From Lepidurus packardi (lineage: Eukaryota; Arthropoda; Branchiopoda; Notostraca; Triopsidae): DNA of 64,000 nt. The position numbers and the translations under genes were made by a program. Positions 12,648 to 23,387 of the stretch are shown piece after piece (within the stretch, counting starts at the first letter, position 1; the number at the start of each line of letters is the position of its first letter). The notes beneath the pieces are model-generated. The model was not told the DNA's origin and searched no databases. It saw only the letters and a program-made list of their open reading frames with translations. The stretch is from contig JAKZAN010000002.1 of NCBI GenBank assembly GCA_023053545.1, forward strand, positions 11,652,790-11,716,789. The letters are read 5' to 3'.

Positions 12648-14224
12648 ACTGGTATGATCCAAATAGACCGAAAGCTTTCGCTTTAGTCCTTTGCTAGTAA
12701 AGATAGTGGTCGTGATTTGCAATGCAAACTATGGGCAGTTTCATTGGCGCGAGTTTGGGAATCTAGGTCGAAATTCAAATAAACTCCTCTGGATACCGCA
12801 CTGTAACACCTGGGTAAAGTATGTGCCGCTTAGATCACTTAGGTGATGCGCTTTTAATTTTGGTAGGAGCAGGACCAGTTCTCTAGCAAGACTGACTGAC
12901 TGTTAACAGGTAGCTGAGGATGTGTATGCGACCTGCAGGCTCTGATGCGCCGCCTTCTCATAACTACAAGGAAGTCGAATAAGTGAGACCATGCTTTCCC
13001 TCGAGCTAGAAGAAGAAATTAGTTTACAGAGAATTTTGCACTTTTTTATTGGACGACCAGCGCAATGCCTCTTTTTGCCCTAATGATAAGTACACACTTC
13101 AAAATTGCTACACTTACCTTCTACTAGAAAGAAATAAAAGAGCGATCGTCGTGTACTTTCCCACAACTCCAAAATATGACGCCATACCCATAAAAAAGTA
13201 AGTAATACCGGCATTCCAAGGCCGGGAGCTGAAGGTTAGGAAAAATTTTATATTACTTTTGAACCATTGAACAATTTGTCTTTTTGTTCTTTTTCTCTTT
13301 TACCCATACATCTGACTCTGGCATGTATGAAGGCGACATGTCTTGTCCTCCAAGGATAACGGCGCCAGATCTTCAGCACTATCAATTTCCCTGTTGGTCC
13401 AAAACAATTTCTCTGCGTTATGCTTTCTCAACACGGACATGGAGGAATGAAATTATGGCAATCCGTTACCCCCTCGTACTTTAAATTAGGTTTATTTTTC
13501 AAGTAGACCAGTGGCAAAGTATGTAGGTCCTTAGAAACGTGGGTAGCTGCTAAATGCTTTACGGAAGCGCTTAATAATACGTGTTTATTAGAAAGCTGAC
13601 GGTCACCATGTTAAAAAGTCACTTCAAAGTTCAGATCTAGATGTGACACTTTCGTGACTACGTTTGAGCATTACAAGAGGGAGAGTTTTACGTCGTGTGA
13701 AGTGCTCAACCACAGAAACTCGGGTTGTTATTGCCGTGGCCATTGTAGCCTGCCACTATTTCTTTTGTATGTTATGGAAATACCCAAAGAAGGGAATACC
13801 AGAAATTCCGAGCCAGCGTGCAAGAAAAAGTAGCTTTCTCTCCTGCTGTCGGAAGCACAAGGATATCAAGCACATTAAGCACAAGCAACATATATCGTGT
13901 GCTTGGCTACCAGAGCGAAAAAAATATCTGTCAACGTGATATTCGCATTTTACTTGGGAAGCTCAGCACGGGACTGTGATGTTTTTCCTGAGTGGAACTG
14001 ACGGGATACTGCAGAAAAAATAATCGTAAATTTCCGCGTTTTCAAGCTTGTTTTTATATAACTGGAAGCCCAAAAATGCCCTTATTTGAGTTTCTGCATG
14101 GTCGTTTGCATGCGTCTGTGTGTACTAATAGGTTTGACGTACAACATAAGTCACGGTTGCGTTACTAAACAGCTACCTCTGCACATTACTTCTAAGAAAG
14201 GGACGTAAATACATGGAGTTCTCG
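12648..14224. other. Intergenic, between the sulfotransferase and a fold-back element
   Basis: No gene is supported. The sulfotransferase promoter should lie at the left end of this stretch, since the gene is transcribed leftward from 12647. Only short frames without splice support are present. Confidence 0.5.
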
Positions 14225-14678
14225 AAGAAAGGACTAGGTGTCCCCGACACAAGGACTACGAACCTCGACATTAGGAATACGGACCCGACACAAAGGACTA
14301 CGGTTCCTTTATATTTCAAGGGACCAATAGCATTCCGAATTAAAAATATCTGCTAATTGGTTATAAACGCCAACGAGATTAAAAGGTATCCTAGCCGTAT
14401 TAAAAATAAAGGACTACGAACCCCGACTTAAGGACTACAAGCACCGACTTAAGGAATTCAAATCCCGACTTCAGGTTAGGTTAGGCTAGGTCTAGTTAGG
14501 TTAGGACTTGGTTAGGTTAGGATTAGGTTAGGTTAGGACTAGCTTAGGACAATGTTAGATGCAAGGTTAGGTTAGGGGTTTGTAGTCTTTTGTCGTATAG
14601 TCCTATTGTCGGGGTCCGTAGTTCCTGTGTCGGAGACACATAGGCCTTTTGTCGAGTAGTCCTTGGGTCGCGTTGCCT
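14225..14678. mobile_element. Fold-back element copy A with TTAGG-rich core
   Basis: The left half carries subrepeats such as CCCCGACACAAGGACTACG. The right half carries the same units inverted (CGTAGTTCCTGTGTCGG, GTAGTCCTTGGGTCG) and ends GTCGCGTTGCC. Between them is a block of TTAGG repeats and variants (about 14474-14575). The segment CAAGGGACCAATAGCATTCC resembles copy C's interior, and both continue with an ATTGGTTA motif, so this is the same family. It is the most degraded copy here, and I found no target-site duplication. Confidence 0.7.
14475..14575 (+). repeat. Interstitial TTAGG telomere-type repeats
   Basis: About a dozen TTAGG units occur with variants (GCTAGG, TCTAGTTAGG, GGACTTGG, GATTAGG). 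TTAGG is the common arthropod telomere repeat. Here it lies inside fold-back copy A rather than at a chromosome end. Shorter versions occur in copy D (near 48783) and in one copy of the 300-bp element (near 24930), so the motif travels with mobile elements in this window. Confidence 0.75.
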
Positions 14679-14901
14679 GTTGTGTTGGTCTGTTAAGTCT
14701 GGTGAACTGGAACGCTGTTGGTCGGTGGGTTCTAATTATTAAATTGTGGGTAACTCACGGGTATTTGGACAAGTCTTCTAATATCGTGGGTCTATTAATA
14801 TGTTACAGTACCATTTTTGTGCTAGTGAATCAAAATACAGTAGTTCAAGGAATACTTCAGCAAACTAAACGTACATTTCCGCGCGTCTTCAAACTTGTTG
14901 C

Positions 14902-14907
14902 TTTATT
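14902..14907 (-). terminator. Possible polyadenylation signal of the CCDC9-like gene
   Basis: AATAAA on the - strand, about 200 nt beyond the stop codon of the CCDC9-like gene. The region is AT-rich, so chance occurrence is possible. A variant (ATAAAATAA) lies closer, near 15040. Confidence 0.3.
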
Positions 14908-15104
14908 ATTGCAATAATATGTATTACACCGGGATAATATCAATCGACAGTCATTAATAAATTACATTCACAGCCTCTCACAAAAATAGTTTCCAAAACC
15001 AAACATATTTATAGTGTCCTTCGTATAAGCAAGATTATTTTATGTTTATATATTACTCTAACAAGGATTGAGCCTTGCAATAACTTTGATATACCAGCAC
15101 CCAT

Positions 15105-17272
15105 TCAGTTGCAAATCTCTTTCGTTTCCTCCTCAGCTTCATAGATAGTTTCTATAGCGTCATGACGAACGAAATTGTTGTTGCATTCTACCATGGCTTT
15201 CGATAGAGAAAGTTTCGCATCTATATCTGCCACAGCTCTAATGAGATCTGCATCCTCCTTTTCAGTTTCGCTTTCTTTGGCTTCACCTGATTTGGCGCAA
15301 AGATCCTCTTCCTCGAATCCCTCGTCATCATGGGAAACTGCCGCGTTTTCCATTTCTTTCGGTCCGTTAACAGCTTCTGCTAGTGGGTCGGAAGGCTCTT
15401 TGTCGGCTTCGGCTTCAATTTCAGCATCAGCTTCGTCTTCGGCTTCACAATTCTGCTCACTAGGACTGTCTTTAGCAATGCCGAGTTCTTTAATAATGTC
15501 TGCCAGCTTCATGACCACGCCATTGGGACAGGGAGAAGGTTTTCGCTCACGCCAGTTGCTGTGTAATTCTTGCAAAGACGGTTTCTGTCGTGTTTCCGAT
15601 TTGGTTTTGGTCGGTTTGACCTTATCGGTTTCTCCATCTTCTGGTTGCGCCTCTTCCTTTTTGGACTCTTTCTCCAATGCTTCTTCCTTTTCTTTTGCTT
15701 CTTTCTCTTTTTCTTGTGCTAGCCTCTCTTTTTCTAAAGCTTCTTTTTCTTTTTCCAGAGCCCTTTGCATACGCCCTAAATTGTTACAGAAATACACAAT
15801 GTTTACTTAAACGAAAAAAAGGACGAAAAATCGATTGTATTCCGAACCAACTTACTTGTGAAAAAGGATTCTTGCGAGATATGTTCGTCTGATCTAGAGT
15901 GTATGCATTGATATTAGACAGATGTAACTAGCTGGAATTAAGTAACTCTCTTACTCTTGGTCCAACTTTTGATTATCCCATTCACGCTTCCAAGACCCTT
16001 GATTCGTCTTTTGACGCTCCATGCGCTCATGATCCACGTCTTCTCTTTCACGGCGCCAATTCTCGTAGGCCATTTTCTCTTCTGGTGACATCGGTCTGAC
16101 TTCCAATGCTGGAGGAGCCAAAAGCTGTAATACAATTGTTTCAAAATGGGACACTGCTAATTAGATTACTCTCCTAAGACGTTTTAGCTTACATTGAAGC
16201 TGGCGTGGCGTCGCACGAGTCTCTTCTGTCCCATCACAGTTCCGGGAATAACTTTGACTTTGACCCTGCCTTCGTCGTCCACTTCAACTTCATATTTGCA
16301 TTGGTTTAAACCACGGGTATTATCCACACTGCATTCGCTGGATTTGCGGCTCCACCCCGAGTATGAGGAGTCACTTGCAGCGCTGGTCTTACGAGACCAG
16401 AATCCATCGCTGCAGGCACTGTTTGCATCGCTAGTCTTACGCTTGAAAAAATCTCCAGTTTCGCCAGCCATACTAATTTTCCGATAGTTAATTCCATAAC
16501 TGTCTGCGCTGCTGAAATCGCTGGCTGCGCTAGTTTTGCGGCTAGAACCAATGCTACTGTTACCACTATCACTCGCATTGCTCCGTTTCCTGGGTCGGGT
16601 TTTCGTCACTTCTGAGCAAAAGTGGCCGTCTCGCAATCGGTCCGTTAAGTAAGTAAAAGGTGGGTCAGGTGGAACAACACTGCCCTATTTAAGTTTAAAC
16701 AACAAAAAATTAGGTGAAACGAATAAAAAAGTTGTTTAAGTACAGTTCTCAAGGCTGGGCGTGTGATCTTTTAGAAAGGCGCCGGTAGATGATGATTACC
16801 TCGGTTGAGCGCACAGTTGGCCGCATTTCCGAGTCAGGGTCGTTTGGTTGACCAACATTATTAAGAGCACGCCATTCACGTTTGGACGAGCTGTTGGAAG
16901 ACGACGAAAATTTTCGAGCAGCGATCTTTTCTTCGGCAAACATCCTTAACCCGGACCCGGAATTCTCCAAGAGAATTTGCTTCACTATAGTAGCGTTTCT
17001 CTTATCAGCTTGTACTTCCTAGGGAATTCAGCCAAATTAGCTTTGCCTGTTTATTCTTTTAAACAAAATGTGTACTTCATGACGACGCTTTATGTCTTCG
17101 TTGCGTTTGCGGATTGCTTCAATGCGATCATTCAGAACAGCCTCTTTTTCCTTTGTGCATATGTCTGACGACATAGAAGGCGCTAGCTGCACAATACGAA
17201 CATCAGTACAATTGTGTGAGTTACCTTGCTGTAATATAGAATCGCTACTAAGAATCTTACCACGTCCGTCAT
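15105..17272 (-). CDS. CCDC9/CCDC9B-family coiled-coil protein, seven exons
   Basis: Exons (- strand): 17272-17261, 17186-17076, 17018-16800, 16684-16193, 16124-15955, 15893-15856 and 15775-15105. All phases match, including a 38-nt micro-exon, giving 1713 nt, or 570 aa. The N-terminal block KEKEAVLNDRIEAIRKRNED (residues ~16-35) matches the first conserved segment of CCDC9. Residues ~290-330 (MSPEEKMAYENWRREREDVD, then SWKREWD) match its second conserved segment (DUF4594 region). Residues ~146-240 hold repeated RKTSAASD-like motifs. The last exon begins with a charged EKEKEALEKE coiled-coil tract and ends in a very acidic tail. From family knowledge, vertebrate CCDC9 is an RNA-associated protein linked to the exon junction complex; I see no catalytic domain. 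The four-codon first exon is the weakest part: an in-frame ATG at 17174 is an alternative start, like the short N-terminus of human CCDC9. Confidence 0.88.
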
Positions 17273-20200
17273 GTTAACAGGTTTGTAGAATTTATGTTAG
17301 ACCAAGCTCGCGGCTTCGCAGGCCGTAAATAACTCTGTGAAGCAAAAAAATAATTGCGTTATAAGATTATCTCTCAAAAGTTACATGTCTTCAATCATTT
17401 GTCCACCAAAGATTTGTACAGCTGCCAAAAAAGCTTTCACAATGAAAGTATACTGCTTCTGGACATAACAAATTTAGCCGGCAAAAATTTTGTTTTCTGT
17501 CTGACCGCAAAACAGATCTCCTTCATGTCCCAGTTGAGTTTGCAATTACTTAATTAATTAATATTTTTTTTTTCAAGTTTTCATGAACGGGTTGTTCAAG
17601 CTGACTTGTAAAAGTGCTTTTATGTATACTAGTGCTGCATACGTACTAGTGAAAGGGATATCAAATATCCCAGTTTTTGTGTGCTGGGGCGATATGTCAC
17701 GAAGTTGAATGCGGGAGACAAAAGAGCGTCACAAATTAATATCCTTGGATGAAGGATTTCCCAGTGTAATGAATAATACAAGCAGCACATAAAAATTGAA
17801 AAGAGTAACCGATGTATGCTGTCCAAGCACTTCAATAGCACGTAAGTTTCCAAAAAATGTTCAATGGTTGGTAAAGTTTTCGTACATGTACCTTGATTAA
17901 TCTGAAATGATTCTCACAATGGAAAGATTTCACTCTCACAACTCCGGTGAGGAGACTTGTTGTTCGTGTCACTAGAGAGACTGTAGTAAGAAAAGCTTCG
18001 TATGTGGAAGGATACTTCATTTTCACGCTACAGAGGAAAAGTTGCTTGTGCTAGTAAAGTGTACCGGCCCGAAGGGAAAGGAGTGGTTCAGGTACCTCGT
18101 TTTCCAGTTCTCCTGATAACTTCAACAGTGGCAATGACCCACTTTCGACGTAGCCTATATCTTGGCAACCTTCGCTTTTCATTCCGTCGCAGGACAGAGG
18201 AACCCATTTTTTAAGTTAAAAAAATCTAGCCAGCAGCAAGGGCTAGGGAGTCACCACGTTTCTCTCAATACGGTAATGAAACAACTAGATGAAACCTGTT
18301 TTCCCTTAGTGGATACACCTTACCTTGAGGTGGCTCATGTTGTGTTCGTTTTTTTTAGAAAAAACATACCAACAAGGACACTGTTAGGTCTCCATCAGAT
18401 GACCGCGTAAACAAATCAGCTCTCCAATCCTAGATCCAGTAACTGGACTTTCCAATGGTTGAAGTACTGGCCAGGGACCTTAAAAAGGATCAAATTTTAT
18501 GTAATTTCTTTCAGTTAAAACAATTGGAGAGAAAATAAAATTGCAATACGATTGGTTCCTGTTCGATTTCTCGTTAGCGTAATAACAGCTTGCGGTTGAA
18601 TAACCATATTGTCGAATCAGTGATTTCCATGAAAAATAGGAGGTTACTAAAGCGAATATATGCTGCATTGAATGTGCAGCATGGTTCCCGGTTTAAAACT
18701 AAGGACAGAAGCAAAACAAACGCGAAAAGAAAAGTCGCTTCGGTGAATTACCTTTTAAAAGGCTGGGAGCGCCTTGAAGAGCACTTTTGAGTAGATTTCT
18801 ATTGATTCTACATGTTTTGTAGCTACTAAATCCTCCCTCCTCTCGCCCCTTTATCACCTTTTACGTATAACGTTCCTGGAATTCTAAACTGAATGAAATC
18901 GATGTTGGAGGACCCGAGCTGCCAAAATGCTATTCACGATTACAGTTCACATATGTTGTTCTATTGTCTGGCCGTTCTACTGAAGAGACACTGTCATTTG
19001 TCAGGGTCATTCATGCCATACTTCTTGGACGACTCGTCATCTTATGACTTATCACGCAGCACTTTCGGAGAACCGCTGATTCTTTTGTCTTTTAGTTGGT
19101 TAGCTTCTACCTTTCAAAAGTCGTCTAAAGTATCTCGCATGCACATATGGTACACCACGTCTACTGAAAAAGCTATTTCGCATTGTTCTTGTTTTAACTA
19201 TGCCAGGGAATGAAGAACACCTGACGTCAATTTCCCACTCCCATTCAAGTGCTAGAGCACATTCTTGTTTCCTTAACAAAGTGACTTCCTTTTTTAAAAA
19301 ATAATAGCAGGGCTTTTTGTTTTTGCTTAATATTTTTTATTTATTTTTAAATTGCATTGGGACAATTTTTTTCACAGACCAGTCGAGTGTAACCAAAAGA
19401 GAGTGACATTGTATTTTTTGCACTTCAAAACCCACCAGAGTGCTGTCATCAAGCACCTTTTGGTGCACAGTTTGGCTATTCTTATGTCTTTCCGCCCTTG
19501 TGGAGGAAAAAGCATGCCCTCCATTAAGCTTCTAACGTAACAGAAGCAGTGTGGTATTGTTTAAACCAAAGTGGGGTGGAAAGAAGAAAAAAAAAGGAGA
19601 AATAGTAAGCCGGTCGCATGAATCCGTGAAAAATTATTCCATTAAGCTTGATGAAAGAGCATCACGTAAAACAAAAGCTCTTCGGGAGACCCTTTCCTAT
19701 AGAAAACCAAAGCGTTGGGAATACGGCTACACCTGTTCCGTTCTCTCACTTTGCCTCTTCTATTTTCCGTTCCTATATATACAAGGAAACTGTCAAAAGT
19801 GCTAGCTGAGACAATGATTTCTCTCCTTTCCGGGCGTTTCTACCCAAAATACCGTGCCTTTTAGTCCCAGTGTAAAAAAAGAAGACAAGATATTGGGTGA
19901 AATTCAAATTTTGAGGCGTAAAGTCAACAGGGTCCCGTGGCACTATCCATCACAACGGTAGACACTTTATCAAATTGCAGGTTATTGTGGGCTACCCGAA
20001 ATAGGACACAACGTGGCGCACATCCTTATCAGTTTGAATTCAGAAAGTCCTCGGAAGATAAGTGCAGTTTAGCTAACTCCTGTCAATTGCTCTTGAATGT
20101 GCTTTAACGTGGTGGAAGCTTCTGGAAATTAATGTCACGAGGGGAAGCTGGCGTGCTTGCGCTTCGTTACTTCGTACCTTTACATGCTAAGGAGCATAAT

Positions 20201-23200
20201 TCCATGTGATAGTTCAAATAACATAAACGGCGAGAAAAACAAGAAAGAAAAAATTGAACCAGGCTGGGAACGTTGCGCTTACTAAACTACCATCCACTTT
20301 CGGGATTAAGAGGGTTCTACTTAGCAAAGGGAAAAGTGGCACAGTCAGTAGTGAGCTTATATGAAATAATCCAATGTTCTTTGTTGGTAAATGAAGAACA
20401 ACAAGATGAACGAAGACTAGGTCGCCCTTAACTCAAAATATCTTTCCTTTTCCTATGCTGGTAAAAGCCCTTCAAATCTTTAAAAGGTGCGTCGAACCAG
20501 TGCTTTGGAAGTGTGATACCTCAATTAATTCCAGGCAACTTGTTTATACCCCACAAGCCCAATTAAGCCCGTTATTTACGCTTTTTGCCTAAATTCATGG
20601 TCCACAAGCTATGATTAGCTACTTCCTCCCAAGAATATCGAGGGCGTTAATTAGCGTAGCTCAGGATTAGTAACATGAAGTTCCCATCACAAGATCGTTG
20701 TGTACATGAGTAGGCACGTTTCCAAGTTTCCCGATAAAAGCAAAGTTGTTGAACTATGCTTAAAACTTTGTTTTGACTTGCAGTAAGATGAGGTAAAATT
20801 GTTTATATTGTTCCATTGACCATGGAAACACATCTCAATATCAACTGCAGCGAAGACTTTTAAGTTCGTTCTAAAAAGTGCCCTGTAAGATTTGGAATTC
20901 TTCCGGAAAAGGTCGATTCGCCATCACTCGACAAGAAAGTGAAGTTCATAGTTGACTCTAAAACCTGTTGTTGTTTTTTTGGTGGGGGGAAAGAAGGACA
21001 TAATTGCTTCCTTCATATTTATCCTTCATCCTTCATATTGCAAGGACATAATTAATCCTTCATATTCCATGTTATGTGAACCATTACATAAGGTTGTTAG
21101 GTCAGGATTAATATAAAACAGCTTTGTACAAAACCAGTTGTTGATCTTGTCTTGCTCTTATTGCCAAGGAGCTTAAACTTTTTCCAAGTGCAACATAGTA
21201 GGCTGGTAATATAATAGAACTTTTACAAATATATAGCCGGGCTGCAGCTGTACAGTGTTAAGTGTAGAATTACACACACAGCAGCGGGGGAGAAATTATC
21301 AAGTCATACAAATCAAGGTACAATATTTCGTGTGCTTTTTTTTTACTAAAATTAAGGAGCAAAGGAAGGGTTTTTAACTTGCTAACGGATGTTCTCTGAA
21401 AAAAATAGTTTTTTTTCTATAAATGACATGTAAAGTTTAATGACTAGAAAATGAACAGGAGCTTTCTTTGTTGCTTTACAAGGGGAAAGGAAAGGGGAGC
21501 AGGGACTTTTGTTAAAGGTAGGTCAAAATCACCCCACTTCCTGAAGACCATTTTCTCCACTTTAACATTGTCCAAAGACGTGAACGTCAAGATGAGACTT
21601 GTTCTTCGGCAGTTCGTCGGGCTAATGATATGACTGCTGAAACGTTATGAATGCAACCGAAGGACGAATAAAAACTATGCAGACTTCCCAGAAAATGCAT
21701 TTCCGTAATTTGACCATTTGTCGGGGATTCAGCGATGAAGAAAATTACAAGGGTTTTTCGAGGGCACATCAGGAAGCAAACAAGACTAAGCGCCTCCACG
21801 CCTGACACTGTTTCACTCTTGGTAACTGTTTGTCTGCTGATTTGCTGCCATTTGAATTGAAAACAAATCAGCAAATGTTACAGTGCAGCGGAGAGCGTAT
21901 TTGTGCACTGTGTGGACTTGGATTAGGTGCAGGAGATTAAAGGAGTTTTAGTTTCTAGTTTTGTGCACGAGCAAAAACAAAGGGGGAAAAAGAAAGAGAA
22001 GATTACAGAGGGTTGGGAACAGTGACTGAAGAAACATACCCTTCCATCCATCCATCCAGGGCTTATTCCTTGAAACAAGCAATTCCTCTTCCATTCTGCA
22101 GTTGGTAATACGTCTTTTTCTTTGTGCTCTTAGGCTGGGTCGCGTTCACCTCCATTTGGGAAACGTCGCCGAAGGAAATTCAATAGCTTTAAGTTTCCGT
22201 CGGTTTCGTTCATGCTGCACGCGATAGAAATTCACAAGTCCGGTACACAGCAAAGGACTTTTGAACCAGTATAGCATTGGCTTGACTTTTGAAGTCCATT
22301 TTTGCTTCGTAGGGGAATTCTTAGCCCAAAGCAGGTCGTACAACAATAGCCTCTCATCCGTGTCAAAGTTTCTTTAAAGGGTCTTTCAATATTTAGAGCT
22401 TTTGCTGGGTTATGGTGGCGTTCCGCTTTTTTGTTTAATTATGCGTGTTTAATTTTCCATGCACATTGCTGCTCCCGTACGTGTGACTACGGTGGAATTG
22501 TCGGAAAAACAGGCGTTGAAATAATTCGGTTGGGGGGGAGGGGGTGGGGCGCACGAAATGTTCTCTTTGTGCTAACAATTAAGGTCGCTACTGCCGCAGT
22601 AGTGGACTGGGTATACAGATTTCCTCGTGTGTGTGTTTTTGACCCATACAAAAAATACTCCAGTAAACGTGAGATTGCGTCTTGAATTCGATTACTGGCA
22701 TTGTGACCGCAGATCACATAGCTTCTCTTCTTTTATCTCCATCGACGTTGTCCAGATAAAGTTTCTTTGGTAAGCTGACCATGTGGTGAGGGGAGAAAAA
22801 TGAAAGCTAAACGGTGTGAAAAAAATCTGTAAAAAAAAAATATGTTAGTCAATGAATCATACAAATTTCAAACATCACTAATTCTGCGCTTCAACTTGAC
22901 GGTTAAACCTCGGACTTGCTTAAAAGCTAAGCTTGCAAAGGATGCTTGGTTCATAATCAATAAATCAATGCCAGTTTGCAGTCTTATTTCGTAAAAGCGA
23001 CCACCTCGTGGGTCACTTTACGGGGTTGTACGCTTGCACTGTAGTGTGCCAAACACAAGTTAACGTAAAGCCGAAAAGAAAAGGCGAACGAAGATAACGT
23101 GACAAAAACAGTCAAATGGATGCAATACTGGCATTCGGTACGAAAAACTTCCAAAGTATACTCTTTTTAGTTAACATTTATGGTAACTCCCTGGTTTAAC

Positions 23201-23387
23201 ATTTATGACTGACTCAGTCAGCAGCAGAATAACGTTTTAATGGCGTGTTTCATTTGGTTGCAGCGTTATCGTAGGCAAAGCTCCCTGAGTGGAGACCAGA
23301 ATTTCTTTTCAGCTCCACCTTAAAGTGAATAAGTCTGCTTGCTTGTACAAATGGCTACCAGCACGCACCTGAGAGATCCGGCAGTCA
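17273..23387. other. Gene-poor stretch of about 6 kb
   Basis: No gene is supported between the CCDC9-like gene and the 3' end of the Ig-protein gene. The left end should contain the CCDC9-like promoter and the right end the Ig gene's 3' UTR. A hydrophobic frame on the - strand at 20281-20214 and a 66-codon - strand frame at 22346-22146 were examined. Neither has convincing splice or protein support. Short T-rich and A-rich tracts and a TCCTTCATATT-type repeat near 21005-21065 are present. Confidence 0.5.

Noticed and set aside
15175..15810. A 211-codon + strand frame rich in Ser, Ala and Phe
   Set aside because: It is the antisense of the Glu/Lys-rich last exon of the CCDC9-like gene. GAA/GAG/AAG-rich coding DNA leaves the opposite strand open.
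20214..20281. A - strand hydrophobic tail (FNFFFLVFLAVYVI) first considered as the last Ig-gene exon
   Set aside because: It lacks a good acceptor and comes from an A-rich low-complexity tract. The exon at 23473-23388 has a far better acceptor, fits the same phase and comes first.
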